Made by a program: the position numbers and the translations under genes. A model generated the notes under the pieces. The model searched no databases and was not told the origin of the DNA. It saw only the letters and a list, made by a program, of their open reading frames with translations. From Sceloporus undulatus (Eukaryota; Chordata; Lepidosauria; Squamata; Phrynosomatidae), in assembly GCF_019175285.1 (NCBI RefSeq), contig NC_056527.1, positions 108,889,129-108,953,128 on the forward strand: DNA of 64,000 nt, in the 5' to 3' direction. The stretch's first letter is position 1; every line of letters begins with the position of its first letter. This document shows, one piece after another, positions 1 through 12,463 of the stretch.

Positions 1-610
1 ATCCCAACGGTGCCTCTATCCTTTCTCCTTTACTCCCAGACTCTCCCCTCCCTTGCTTTAGCATTGAATGTGTGTGTGAGTGCATGATCCCCTTTGTTGT
101 GTGGCTTTAATACATGTTTATATTTTTATTGCAATTCATTGGCATTGGAGTCTCTGTTTCTTGGGGTTGGACTAGATGACCTCTGGTATACACATAGGGA
201 CATGATCCGCTGTGTGCGTTGTTAGGACACGCCTCTCGTAAATTTGAGCTAATTAAATTCCCCAAATTCGATCCTTCCTAACAACCACTTCAGGCAAACT
301 GAGGCTGAGTGTGAAGAGTGATGGTCAACCATTGGTGCCACATACATGGCCTTCCTCCTAAGCTGGATGCTAAGTGTGGGGATAATAGATGTTCTCCAAA
401 TGCCAGTGGAGAAATAAAATGAATCTCTTACATTGGCTTCTACGTGAAGAATGGTGTAAAGAAAAGCTACCATCTTGCTTTTCCTAGCTAATGTATTACA
501 CATTCTGTATACATATATTTGTATATATTGATATGTATACTGTATTTTGCTTTTCCTAGCTAATGTATTTTTAAAAAATCTTTAGATAAGTATTTACACG
601 TAAGGTACAA

Positions 611-836
611 CAGGTTCTTGGTATACACTGGGGTTTGGTTCCATGACCCCCTGTGGATGTCAAAATCCGTGGATGCTCCAGTCGCATAATATGCAATGGC
701 ATATAATAAAATGGTGTCCCTTAGATAAAATAGCAAAATCAAGGTTTGCTTTTTGGAAGTTGTATATTTTTAAAATATTTGCAAGCCACAGATGCTTGGA
801 TTTTAAAAAAAATTGTGGATATGGAGGGATGACTGT
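611..836. mobile_element. Miniature Tigger-like (Tc1/mariner superfamily) element, copy 1
   Basis: The two ends are inverted and read like the vertebrate Tigger/pogo theme: 'actggggtttggttcc' near the left and 'atatggagggatgactgta' at the right. The interior carries the phrase 'aaaatcaaggtttgctttttgga', also found in the copies at 1791 and, partly, 44979. There is no transposase, so it is a non-autonomous derivative. The family assignment rests on end sequence and TA flanks only. Confidence 0.6.
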
Positions 837-892
837 ATAAAAGATGGCAGTGAACAATGATATATGGATACTAAATACCAAGGTGGTTTGTT

Positions 893-1113
893 GGTGGTGT
901 GTGCCTTCAAGTCATTTCCAACTTATTGCAACCCTAAGGGGTTTTCTTGGCAAGATTTGTTCAGAGGAGGTTTGCCATTGCCTTCTCCAGAGGCTGAGAG
1001 ACTGTGACTTGCCCAAGGTCACCCAATGGGTTTCATGGCCAAGCTGGGTATCAAGCCCTAGTCTCAAAAGTCATAGTCCAACAACACTCAAACCACTACA
1101 CCATGCTGGCTCC
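893..1113 (-). mobile_element. Sauria-type tRNA-derived SINE
   Basis: Read on the minus strand it starts with a tRNA-like head (the complement of 'caaaccactacaccatgctgg') and ends with the Bov-B-type tail, whose complement is 'gtgccttcaagtcatttcc'. The middle has the family phrase 'gacttgcccaaggtcaccca'. This structure is diagnostic of squamate Sauria SINEs. It lies tail to tail with the 5S-derived SINE just to the right, so the shared tails form an inverted repeat about 340 bp apart. Confidence 0.85.
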
Positions 1114-1147
1114 TTCCTATAGCAGTAATGGGGTCTAAATACCCCAA

Positions 1148-1360
1148 AGACACCAGATCCCATCTGACCTTGGAAGTTAAGCAGTCAGCTCTGGTTAGAA
1201 TTTGGATGGGAAACTGCCAAGGAATATCAGGTGCTGTAGGCTCTGTTTCAGAGGAAGGAACTGGAAAAATTACCCAACTATTTGTTGCCTAAGAAAACCC
1301 TATATAATTCTTGAAGTTACCATAATTTGACAAGTGACCTGAAGGCACATAAAAACACAT
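1148..1360 (+). mobile_element. 5S rRNA-derived SINE with Sauria/Bov-B-type tail
   Basis: The head, about 1150-1245, follows vertebrate 5S rRNA through its internal promoter: 'catctgaccttggaagttaa', then 'ctggttagaatttggatggg', then 'ggaatatcaggtgctgtagg'. A unique body follows. The 3' part (about 1290-1352) is the inverted counterpart of the Sauria SINE tail, ending 'gacctgaaggcacata'. The 5S 5' third and the expected 5S 3' end are missing and substitutions are many. It is therefore a retroposon derived from 5S RNA, not a 5S gene. Confidence 0.8.
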
Positions 1361-1790
1361 ATAACAGTGACCTATGTTAGTCTTCGGCACCAAAAGAACT
1401 CTTGGGGAGACCTGAAACTACACCCAGTTCTAGAAATTAAGACAAAGATATTTAAGGATGTTTGAATGATAATCGACAGAAAAAGTGATTTTACCACTAC
1501 CCCTCAAGAAGGCAAAATTAGCAGCAACTTGCTTGAAAATGCTGAGCCTTCCTCCACCATAAAAACAATGTTATGGTCTCTGTTTTTATTGTACCCATGA
1601 TTAAAAGGTGTCAAGGAGAACTAATGCAGTAAGAAGAAATGGTTAAACTTATGCTTTTTACTACGCTATTTTGGCAGACATTTGTTTTATCTGGACAAGG
1701 TATTCTGTAGACATGGAGTAGTTTTAAAAATGCAACACCATAGCTTCAATCTCAACCTGTACAATCTACCCTACAAGCACACAATGTTAA

Positions 1791-2021
1791 CAGAGTGGGC
1801 CCTTGGTATCCGCTGGGGTTTGGTTCCAGGACCCCCCGTGGATACTAAAATCCGTGGATACTCAAATCTCATTAAATACAATGGCACAGTAAAATGGTGT
1901 CCCTTAAATAAAATGGGAAAATCAAGGTTTGCTTTTTGGAATTTATATTTTTGGGAATATTTTCAAGCTATGGATGCTTGAATCCATGACTAAAGAATCT
2001 GTGAATATGGAGGGCCAACAG
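1791..2021. mobile_element. Miniature Tigger-like element, copy 2
   Basis: Inverted ends 'gggcccttggtatccgctgg' and 'aatatggagggccaacagta' bound about 230 bp of non-coding sequence that matches the copy at 611-836 for most of its length. It is less diverged than copy 1. No transposase frame is present. Confidence 0.7.
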
Positions 2022-2384
2022 TATTGAACATATCGATTCCCCCTCACGCACCTTTAAATTCAAAATGAATGTTGAAAGCAGCTTTCTGTAACACATCAAA
2101 CACGGGGGGGGGAGTATAAAAATGTAAATTAAAAAGGAGAGCATGCAAAGCTAAAAACAAATTAAGAACAATATGCAGCATGACTAAAACAAAATACCAG
2201 AAAACAGCAGTACTGTTCTTGGAAAGTTTCAAATGATAAATTACCTGTTACTCAGCTTCTCAAACTCAGATGGTCTTGACAGCAATCTGGGCAGGACATT
2301 TCGAAGTCTAGGCACTACTATAGAAAGTGATGTTTCCAGCTTGCACCACTTAATCTGAGACCTAAGGACCATTTTAGCTTAGGG

Positions 2385-2585
2385 GCAGTGTGATGTGTTG
2401 GAATAGGACTCTGGAGGACTAGAGTTCAAATCCCTGCTCAATCATGGAAGCCCAAATGGGTGACTTTGGGCAAACCACACTGTCTTATCCTTGGAGGAAG
2501 GCAATGGCAAACTGGTTTGCCATTCAATCTTGGTTCAATCTTGCTAAGAAAACCACATGATTGAAAATGACTTAAAGGAACACAA
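2385..2585 (+). mobile_element. Sauria-type tRNA-derived SINE
   Basis: A tRNA-like head ('gactctggaggactagagttc', the B-box region) is followed by the body phrase 'ggtgactttgggcaaaccac', then 'ggaaggcaatggcaaactgg'. The tail is decayed. Same family as 893-1113, opposite orientation. Confidence 0.75.
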
Positions 2586-5254
2586 GAGCTTTATATGAAA
2601 ATATAGGTGGTTTTGCATGTAACTAAAACCAGTGCTTTGAAATGAATCGGGAAATAAAAAAGGAAGCCGCTAAAATTATTTTGCAGACATTCAGTTCCAG
2701 TTTACAATTTCTCCGTTGTACAATTAGATCTACTGGTCATCTAGGGCAGTCCCCTGTGGAACATACTGCAGTAGTCAGAAGTGGGTTTCTGCTGAATATA
2801 TGAATCCAGCTTCTGTTATTCTTACAAACTCCCTGCACAGTGCTGCCAATGTTAATTCAGAATCACACACTGCAAAGCAAGCAGATGTTGAAACCAAAAG
2901 AATGGTTTATCACAGGGAACCCAAAGACAAAACTGCCTATTGGTTTTTCATTTTAATTTTAATTTTTGGCTTGCAAGACGCTTATGGCTTCAACTGGCAG
3001 AGAGATATAAGAGTATAAATAGAAAAATGAAATTTTGAGGCAGGGGTGAGAATCAAGAACGCTCTACTCCAGATTTCACCTCAGCCCCAAACTCATCCGA
3101 CAAGTTTAAGCCAGCTACTCATTCTCTGCCTTAGCTGCCTCTCTAAGCCACAAGACACATTAAGGGGTGAGCAAAGTGCGACTTGCTAGAAGTTGCCACA
3201 CTGCATTTCCTAATTTCTTAACCAGTTGCTTTGCCACTTATGGCTTATGACGCTTTAAACCTCATTGTGGATTTACATGAAACACTTTGAAGAGGAATAT
3301 TCAGTCTAAGTGCCTTGTAACATTATTATTACTTATCAATCACCTGTAAGTAGAACTTGGAAATGTTAGCTTTTTTACTACAACTGCTAGAAATTCCAAA
3401 AAATCTTCCTGCAATGTGTCACTGAGCATATATTTCACTAGGTCCACTCAAGCTACTCACTCTACGTTTTTTCTTAATTATCTGAAATATTTCCATCCAT
3501 CCCTGTATCCAAAGATCTTAGGATAGGATATAATCAATAAGCCAACTTAAATATAATTTATATAGTTTTAAACATTTTAACCTAAATCAAAGTAAAGCCC
3601 ACAGTCCAATATGCCCAAAATCAAACTACAGCCCCCCAAATCTGAATGAACAGCCAGGTTTTAAGTTGGTGCTGAATTGATGCCAAACTTGGCACTGATA
3701 GGGCCTCAAAAGTCTATTATTATTATTAATAATAATGATGATGATAATAATATAGTGCTGTCGATTTACACTGTAGATTTCTGATACCCCACTGTCTCCT
3801 GCCTTCCAAGTCCTTCAGTCTACTCTTTGCTAACCTGGATCCAGATTTCTACTATTCAGTCAGCAGCTCTCTTTACTTCTCATGAGGCTGCCACCTTTTC
3901 CACTACATGGCTTCTGCATCTTTCAAAACAGCATGAAGAGATGATGACACTTTTTTCCAAGCTGGGGAAAACATCACCTGCTAATTTCTGCAGACTGAGC
4001 TAGTATTAAAAGAACACAATTTCTTCTCTTGGAGTCAGTTAGCAACCCTCCTACTGATCCACAAGCCATAGCAGTTCTGATACCTACATGAACCAATGCA
4101 AAGGAGAAACGCCACTGTGAGAGTCCACCTTGTTTCAACGGCGTGTCCCATGCTGCTTATTGCTTCAGCCCTCTGTGGCTTTCTGTCAGCACACTCTGTT
4201 GTAGAACTCTGTATCTCACTTCCTATTCTGACCCCACCAATATGCTTCGCCTAGCAATGGACTCTCTCCTCCCCCTTCTGTTTGAATCACTTCTTTTTGC
4301 AACCTACATCTATTAAAATATTTCCTAACTGCTCTGCACCCAAAGGATTCAAAGATGTACAAAACACCTCTTCCATAAAATGCTAGAAGACTTTACAGAG
4401 TGCTTTTTTCCTCCACCTGTTCAGCAGAAATGTTCCTTTCGTTAGTTGTGTGCAACAAGCAGAAATCCAACAGGCAAAGCTTTTCTCATTATGGAAACTT
4501 CAGTTATGGAAAACATTGCCTGACAGGCATAAGAGAAATTGACAGGGGAAGGCCCATCAACAGGTAACCGTCACCAGAGCTAGAACCTCCATCATCCAAG
4601 AGAAGTCTAACACTAAATTCCAGATGTTGAAACAAACAAGCATCTACTAGCTTCATGCTTGGTATTTGGGTTTCCTCAAGGCATAGCTGGCTGAGGGACT
4701 ATGGGAGTTCTCATCTAGCACATCTAAAGGGCAAGCAGCTTTGTGAAGGCTACAGTACAGCAACTCTTAATAGTTTTAAAGGCACAAAGCATTTCTCCAT
4801 GAGGAAAAGAAATCATCCAATAATAAAGCAAAATTTAAAGGGTACCAATGAGTGACTTGTCACAATTTGTTTCTATAGTATGTCTACTTTCAGGTCAGGG
4901 TTCACCCATCTGAATGCTCCTTCATTTAATATGCACACATAAGATGCCTGCAGACAGATAACTAATCTTCCAGGCAGAAGGGCTGGGACAATCCTTCCCA
5001 GCACCTAGTTTTTATTACAGTATATGTAAGAAAATGTTTTAATTTCTTTTTTATGGAAGTGTATTCAGCCCTATCAGTGCCACATTTGGAAAATGAACTT
5101 TATACCTCTGCTCTTAATTGTGGAAACCAGGCCCTTGTTTTGGACAAAAATAAACCAAATCCTCAGGACACTGAATTTCTGTACCTCTTCCTGAAGGAGA
5201 GGAGCGAGACTATCAAATATTGCCCTTACAACCATCTGTTTTACATATTGTGCA

Positions 5255-5395
5255 GAAGGCAGTATAGCAGTAAAGTTAGAGTGCTGGATTAGGATCCATG
5301 AAGCTCAGAGTCACATCCACACTCAACTATGAAGTCCTCTGGTGCTTTTGGAGCAATCAATCTCTCTGAGTCTCATTCACCTCACAGTGAGGAAG
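5255..5395 (+). repeat. Probable old tRNA-type SINE fragment
   Basis: The stretch 'taaagttagagtgctggatt' and the following 'aggatccatgaagctcagag' resemble a tRNA-derived SINE head, and 'ctctgagtctcattcacctc' resembles the SINE body. It is too diverged to place in a family. Confidence 0.35.
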
Positions 5396-6045
5396 AAATG
5401 CACATGTGAAGATCAGGACAAAAATATTTTTTTTCAAAAATGCTTTCATAAAAAATGTTTTGAAAGAACTGAAGAGGCTGTGAAAACACTGTGGAAGGTC
5501 TAGTCTGAACACCTATTAAAGACACTGGACCTTCAAGTTGTAGTGACACCTCCCCAGGATGCTCCCACTGCCTCAAATGGAACATAATTTAAAAAGTACA
5601 TAGGGAGCCTGTGCCATAAAACTCCCTTGTTTTTATTTTTTTAATGCCAAAATTCTCCTATTAATTTAGCCTGCCTCCCTGGACACCATGAGGCAAAGGC
5701 CACAGCTCTTAGGGTCTTTTCTTCCCCTCCCGTGACATCCACAGGGGACTACACCTTGCTGCAAGCACCAAAATGGTGGTGGCATAGCAGCAAAAAGTGG
5801 CATTTGGGGTTTTAAAACACCTTCTCCCATTAAATACTGTATAAGTCTTAGTTTACATGTAGATTACCACTTCTAGGAGCATGAATCTATTCACAGAAAC
5901 TACAGAACTAGAAACTGGACTGTAGTGGAAGGAGACTCGATGGCCTGTGACTGCCAAGCAGTAGCTGATGCCCAGCTAATGGGTGGGTGGAAGGAATTGC
6001 CAGCAGGAAACAGTAAACCAACCAATCCAATTTAAGGTTGATTTT

Positions 6046-6051
6046 TTTATT
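6046..6051 (-). terminator. Poly(A) signal for CD2BP2
   Basis: AATAAA on the minus strand (tttatt on plus), about 208 bp beyond the CD2BP2 stop codon. It is the first canonical hexamer after the stop, so the 3' UTR would be short. Confidence 0.6.
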
Positions 6052-6258
6052 TCTCTCCAAATCTGAAAGATCTTCAGAATTAGAAGGTGAACCAAGCCTC
6101 TCCTCTGCAAACACACGAATGCGAACGCGCACACACACACACACAGAAAACCCTGCCCTCCCCTGGCCCCCACACCCTAAAGTCCGGCAAGTTCTTTCAG
6201 GCTGCCACTGGGTTGAGTTCCATCTCTTGCATTCTGTGGGGCAGGAGGTGGGTTCCGA

Positions 6259-9200
6259 TCACGTGTAGAGATCAAAATCAATGCGCTTGGAATTGTAGAA
6301 CTGACCCTCAGAATTCTCCACTTTCCGGCAGTAAACCCCATCAGGGAAATAACCCTGGGACACCCAGTCCTGTAAAGATACAGAAATAGAGAATGTGAAT
6401 GGAAATGGACGGCAGAGTGAGAAACCAAACAAACAACGGAGTCAAGAAGCACTAAGGAAGAGACTAATGTAAACTATAAATGATTGATTAAAGCAGTTAA
6501 TGTTGGCATATCAAGTTGGTCAACCAAAATCAGACGTAATGGAAACTAGATGATACATTCTACCAATATGGAATGGATAACCCAAAGAAGATTAGAACCT
6601 TCCCAATATTTTAAATCAGCAGTGTCTTCCAAAGAATATTGTCAAGGACTAGAAACAGGTTAATGATGAAGGCTGATTCCCAGAAAGCTTAGTTTTGTAT
6701 CAATTCTGTGCCTAAGACTGCACAACTACATCAATAATCAATTCTTATGAGGTTCCAAAGAAGACAGCTCCATAAATATGGAGGAACTTCCACTACCACC
6801 TTCTATGAGCCCTGCACGTTATATGTTAAATGATTTTGTTTCAAAGGTCACTCCATTATACACCTTAGAGAGGATGTTGCGACACCAGGAAGTGACTGAT
6901 TCTAACATATAAGGCCCAAGTCATCGAAAATATGCCAGACTGAATTCTTGGCTACAAATTTATAACAGGATTCAAAATCCCACAAACAATGTCCATAGTA
7001 TATAACAATCTCTGAACAAGAAAATGCAGCACTGAATGTTAAAAAAGTTTTCTCTTGTGACAACTGATTAGTTATCAAATATCTTTGAGCCAAGTTGACA
7101 GCAGCAATAACAAATAAGGCATCCTTTCTTCTTGCTCATAATAAACCCACTCATGTTTAGACACCAGATGAAAGAATGTGCCCCACCAGAATCCCTCGGA
7201 TTTTCATAAAAGGAGGACCACAATGGAGATCCTTCCAAAATTAGTCCAGTGATAGAATTAAAGCATCAGCAACTATCAAGAGATGCAATGTGAAGATGCA
7301 GACCAAAGAATTAGAGGCAGGAACATTCATAAAGGCACCTTATGGGAAAAGAGAGCAAAAAAACCGAATGAGGATGGGAAGGGGAAATGACAATGTAAGT
7401 CTGAAGAAACAAAAGGAGATGAAAATCACCAAGTAGGGAGATAAATGAAAAAACAAGAACAATAAACATAAGGTAAAAAATGTGCACACACAATCTGGAA
7501 ATTAATTAAGAGAAATCTACCTCACCTCCCCTTCAGTCTCTTACCTGCATCTGTGAGCTGCTAAATGGGCCATAGAGTTCAGATGAGTTTGTGTTTTCCC
7601 ATTTATATTCCCACATCACCTCAGAGAGAGAGTCTTCAATCTGCTTTTTCTCATTGCTTCCCGCTGTTGGAGAACATTAAAACGTGTCAGCCTGCCAATT
7701 CTATATAAATCCCAACAACTAAGAACAGAAACACAGGGGAATTGCATGTCTGAAGGCTTTCTTTGATTGACACTATACATGTAGAAACTTCATGCATCAG
7801 GGAGAATGCTAGACCAGTCCCTTGACACCCTTACTTTCTAAGCACAGGGGAAATCTTTACATCATACAACCTCCTACATGCAGTAGTAAAGCTGAGTAAT
7901 GAATTATTCTATGTGATTCTCTGGGGCATGTGTTTCTACTGTAAGTTATCTCAGATCCACAGGTTCTCAATCCCTGAAAGACTCTCACCTGCTGGTGTCC
8001 TCTCTCCCAGTTTTGCTTCATCAATATCCTCAGCAAACATATCAAGTTCTGGCTCAGCAGCGGAAGGTGCTTCAGGAGGATGTTCCAATGCCCGGAGTCT
8101 CAGTGCCAGCTTCTCTCGAGTGTCCTGGTAGATCTCATATACACCTCGTGCCACCATTTGGTCTGCCAGCCCTGACAGGCGCTCCAGCTGCTCTTTCCGC
8201 TCTGGTGACCCAATCTTCTGGGAATCCTCTCGCTCAACTTGCTCTACATCATTTGCCTTGAGGCGACTCCAAGGTTTCTGCTGACGCCTACTATTCTTGG
8301 GCACACCCCTGTCTCCAAGCCTTTGAATGGCTCTAGCCACAGTCTCACCAGGTTGCACCAAATCCACCATCCCTTCCAACAGCTCCTTCTTCTCTAAAGG
8401 TGTCTGCCCAATTTCAAGGTCATCTTCTTCATCTTCGCCATTGTCTTCCACAGAATCCAGCGGTGGCTTCTTCCGACCAGGAGGCTGTTCTTTTATTTTG
8501 ACCTAGTGGGAAGGAGAGAGGGAAGGATGGGCCATATGGTAAGTAAAACATGCTACATCATTAAAATGTATTTCTGGTTGAGACAAAGAACTCTGGTGGG
8601 TGTCCTAAGCAAGTAATAATATTCTTTATTAATATCTTTGTACCCATGTTGAAAGTGCAGACTGCAATTCCTGAAATCTCTGGTAATAGCCCCTGAAGAA
8701 AGCCAGTTTTTGAAAAAGCCAAAATGAATTGGGCTTTTTAAGATAATGAAGTTTGTGGACCAGCATGTGGGACATCGTTTTCTTTATCTCTTCCACTATG
8801 ATGTATAGGACCAATGGAAGCTGGAGGCCCAAAACATCTGGAGGGCCACATGTTCCCCATCCCTGCTTTACATCTACCTTGCCTTAGAATTACTCCAACT
8901 GTCCTGAGGATCATGCCAGTCTAAGCAATTCAGCACTCATCAATTCAGATGTTACCAAATTTATCTTCAGTTGCTTAAGTCATCCAGAATGAAACCAGTT
9001 CACTCTTGGGACTGGGTTAATCTGGCAAGTTTGAATTTGCTCTGGTTCCCCCCCCCCTTTTTTTTCTTCTTCTCTCTGATAAGTTAATTCTATCCTGTTT
9101 CTGCAACAGACTGCAAATTCCCTTTTTCTGCTTTGCAGAAAAACGTGTAAATGTTTTGTGTCCGTTTTTCCAAACATATACACTTGTATAGTGGAACCTT

Positions 9201-10874
9201 GACTTACGCGGGGGATCCGTTCTGCCCCCCCCCCCCCCGCATAAGGTGAATCCCGCCTATGCTCGAGCCCCATTCAAGTGAATGGGGCTCATGTGTGTGG
9301 TGATGCGGCGGCACACGTGCGCCACAGGCACGCACCCCATTCATCTGAATTCATTTCCCCATTCATTTCCCAAGGAACTTTCCCACCAAATAAAGCACCA
9401 GTGTGCATTTTTCAAAATGTATGCAATTTTGTACAGACTACTTCAAAGGTATATTTCTAGAGTCTTTCTTTCCCAGTCCAGCACTCAAACCACTACACCA
9501 CACTGGCTCCTATAAACTGAACTTACTTTTAAAAAAATTGTTACAAATAAAGCTAGGTGCTGAACTGGACAAAACACCTGCACTACAAGTTTGAGGAGCA
9601 GGCCAAAAAATAAATAATAATAATACAATACAATCAGAAAAAAAACATCAGCATTAGCAGAATAGAGAAAATTACAGTGCGCCCGCGCCATACGCGGGCA
9701 CGCCATACGCGGCCTTGAGCATACGCGCTCAAGCCACAGCGCGCGCGGGGCGGAAGGGGCGGCGCGTCCCATTCAATTGAATGGGTGTGCGCGCCGTTGC
9801 GCCCCGCGCGCACCTGCGCCCCGCGCGCACCTGCGCCGCCGCGCACGAGCCCCATTGTTTCCAATGGGGCTCGAGCATAGGCGGAATTCGCCTTACGCGG
9901 AGGGATCCAGAACGGATCCCCCGCGTAAGGCGAGGACGCACTGTATTTTGGCTCCATGAGTTCTCCAAAGTCTCAAGCAGACATAATACATTCACTCCCA
10001 TAAAAAACTGGGAAAAGAAAACCAAGACCAGGAATTATAAATCTCTTAATATTGTAAACAGACTTACTTAAATATATTCCTTTTACATAACTTTTACAAA
10101 TGATTTTGGGACAGTAAATATGCATACAGCTTACCTTAAACATTTATCTTAATTCTAAAAGAAAATATTCATTAATTATTTTCAATCCCGCCCCTCAAAG
10201 GCTCCGGGGGGGGTAGACTTTTTTTTTCCAAATTATGTTTTACCCCCAAGGTCTTAGTTACATATGTGGGATTTTGGCTATACAGATGGCCTTACCCAGT
10301 CTATGTTGTCCAACCAGTTATCTCGAATCACTGCCTCCTTCTTCAAGAAGTAATTTCCCTCTGAATCAAAATGGCCTTCTTCCATCTCTTCCTGCAAATT
10401 GAATGGGGTGATCCGAACGCCTTCTTCATAGTCAATAGTGGCAGATTCCTGCCCTATATGAGTAAAATAGAGGAAAGGAGGGAAGGAGATGCATGTTGAT
10501 AAACCAGTCTCCAATAACACTGGATGAAGATTACTGTGGATTTAGCAACATTCCTTGTTTCCACTTTTTGGCTCAGCACTCTTGCCATAGCTTCGGTGGG
10601 CTCAGTGATGAGCAGCTAAGGTGCTTAGAGTAGATCAACTGCCTACCACCAAAGTGAGCCCTTTCCTTTGTGGAAAGGGATGATTGGGAGCAGCCAGTTT
10701 AATATCAGGTAAGCAAGGTGCTGAAATCATTTCAAAAGGCAAGCAAGACTTCATGCAGCTGAATCCCATATTCCCTAGTCTACCCCCAAAAGTTAAAGAG
10801 CAGAGACTAGCACTGCAATTCCATCCACACTTAATTGGGAGAAAGCACCACTGAACATGCTGAGATTTCTGAGA

Positions 10875-10926
<52 letters not shown>

Positions 10927-12463
10927 GACTGTGCTGGAAAAAAACCTTTGTGACTTGATTTTTCTTTTGGCTCAGTTACATTAACAGGGCCAGCCAAAAT
11001 TTGTGGATCCCTACATACCAACATAGACACAACTGTGGCAACTATGGGCAATTGTTTCGTTGATCTACAAGCCAATTTCAAGCCCTGAACTGCATAATGA
11101 ATCTCATCTTCCCTGAAGATGAGGTTCTAAGGTTTTGTTTTTAAGTGACCAGAAGTTCATTTCCAGTTGATTAAAAAAACAGAGTTAAGGTTTTTGTTTT
11201 TTGTTTTGCACATTGTTTTAGAGTTGAACTGCCTCTTCTATAGGGCTCCAGGAGCATGACTCTCCTTGTTTTGTCCCTGAGGTTTGTTTGGGTTTTTGTC
11301 CCCATCGGTGGGTGGCTGTAGAGAACAATGGTCACATAAACAGATGTGAGGTGGCACATCTGACTTGTGGGCCACATATTAGCCACTCCTGTTTTAAGAA
11401 TTATTGCCATAACAGTAATGGTTTTTGAACACTTAGTTTTTAGAGTAGTTCTTAAGTACTGAAATAGCCATTCGGTCACTCCAGTTGCTTAAGAGCAGAC
11501 ATAACCACTCTGTTGGCATCTGAAACTCAAGCAGCCGCTTTTATATGTACAGCATTTTAAAAGATAAATTCCAATATATCAAATACATAGTCTCAGTACA
11601 TACCCTCCACATCATCTGATGCCAGGATGTCATATTTACTGCCTCTTCCTTCATCCTCTTCATCATCTTCCTCATCGCTGTCCAATGAGTGCTTGCCCTT
11701 AAAGCGGCTGCCTGGCCCTCCGATGGCAGGTTCCACCAGCTGATCAAAAGAGAGAAAATAATGAAGACACTGCATTTGGAGAAAGACTAAGCTGTCTTTG
11801 CCATTATCTCAATGTCACCACTTTACTTTTTTTTTTTCAATTTGGAAATCTACCTCTGTTGAACCTAACTTTAAAAACAATCTATGAACCAAGATGGACC
11901 AGAGCAGAAACTTATCTAGCAGAGACCTCTATCTAGTCTTTCTCTTCTCACAATGGCCAACCAGATGCCTACCAAAGGTCACAACCAGAGCATTATTGCA
12001 AGGACGCTCTCCCATTTATTATCCACAAGCACTGTAGCAGAAGACATACCACTTCTAACACTAGAGATAATCCACAACTACCAGTAGACTTTCCTGTATT
12101 TAATTTTTTCTGATTATCTTTTAAGATCCATTTCTAAGAATGCACACTGAAATAAATACAGCTTCCCAATTTTAGTGTGATATGAAAACGTTAGATAGTT
12201 GCCCCCAGGTTTGTCACCTAAATACCATGTGACAGAATAGCCAACCCCAATCATGGTCCTTCCATGTGTTTTGCCTACAACTCTCATGAGATCAGACATC
12301 TCTAAGATGATGCAAATTGCACTACAGGGACCTAAACGTAGGAAGGCTAGCATAGAAGGTGAGGGGGGGAAGTTTCCTCCTATCATACCTTCTTCTTTGG
12401 TAAACTCATTTCCTCTTCATCTTCATCGCCTTGGTCTTCAAAGGTTACTTTGCGCTTTGACAT
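6259..12463 (-). CDS. CD2BP2: CD2 antigen cytoplasmic tail-binding protein 2 (U5 snRNP 52K), GYF-domain adaptor
   Basis: Six coding exons, all with GT/AG junctions and closing phases: 12463-12389, 11739-11604, 10453-10296, 8502-7989, 7663-7545, 6369-6259. They give 370 aa, against about 341 in human. The start matches the human N terminus: residues 5-8 are KVTF, an RVxF-type PP1-docking motif right after Met-Ser-Lys-Arg. The conserved block [18 protein letters not shown] is in exon 3, and [12 protein letters not shown] in exon 4. The C-terminal GYF domain (about 309-370) keeps W312, Y314, W316 and the signature [20 protein letters not shown] (326-345). It ends KRIDFDLYT like the human protein. 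In mammals the protein binds proline-rich PPPGHR motifs in the CD2 tail and belongs to the U5 snRNP/tri-snRNP before splicing activation, acting mainly in the nucleus. Extra length relative to human falls mostly in exon 4, the acidic and linker region. The start ATG sits 6 nt inside its exon, after a 'cataag' acceptor, so a 5' UTR exon must lie upstream; see the promoter entry. Introns hold microsatellites and inverted-repeat elements only. Identification is firm. Confidence 0.97.
9189..9345. mobile_element. Half copy of a CpG-rich Tigger-like miniature element
   Basis: Starts 'agtggaaccttgacttacgc' and shares 'ggatccgttctg', 'gcctatgctcgagccccatt' and 'aatggggctc' with the fuller element at 9675-9943, in the opposite sense. 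The other inverted end is missing. A C homopolymer of about 14 (near 9226-9239) sits inside. It lies in the large CD2BP2 intron between coding exons 3 and 4. Confidence 0.6.
9472..9512 (-). repeat. Sauria SINE head fragment
   Basis: Only the tRNA-like end is left: 'cagcactcaaaccactacac' followed by 'cacactggctcct', the same block that ends the full SINEs at 893 and 38921. It lies in a CD2BP2 intron. Confidence 0.6.
9675..9943. mobile_element. CpG-rich Tigger-like miniature inverted-repeat element with TA duplication
   Basis: Bounded by 'ta' on both sides and by inverted ends CAGTGCGCCCGCG... and ...GAGGACGCACTG. The interior repeats 'cgcgcgcacctgcgcc' twice in tandem and holds a nested palindrome around 'agccccattgtttccaatgg'. 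CpG density is far above the surrounding intron. No coding capacity. TA duplication and CAG ends fit Tc1/mariner; the closer placement in Tigger is inferred. Confidence 0.7.
10877..10927. repeat. (CA)n microsatellite running into (TA)n
   Basis: About 20 CA units followed by about five TA units, in the CD2BP2 intron between coding exons 2 and 3. Pure tract, so probably length-polymorphic. Confidence 0.95.

Larger units (their letters stand above)
1..6045. other. Intergenic stretch left of CD2BP2, no gene seen
   Basis: I find no conserved coding exon here on either strand. The open frames are short and match no family I recognise. The stretch holds dispersed repeats listed separately: two Tigger-like miniature elements, tRNA-type SINEs in both orientations and a 5S-derived SINE. 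There is also a short CR1-like 3' scrap near 158-190 (the 'ggttggactagatgac' phrase typical of CR1 ends) and an ATT/ATG microsatellite near 3716-3752. About 2.6-5.2 kb is mostly unique-looking AT-rich sequence in which I recognise nothing. Confidence 0.6.

Noticed and set aside
1148-1250. 5S rRNA gene
   Set aside because: Partial and diverged 5S sequence fused to a SINE body and LINE-type tail; it is a retroposon.
5053-5292. 79-codon frame as a gene
   Set aside because: No recognisable motif, no splice or promoter support, and its end runs into a SINE-like fragment.
9630-10025. Several overlapping Arg/Ala/Pro-rich frames
   Set aside because: They fall within a CpG-rich miniature transposon and overlap on both strands.
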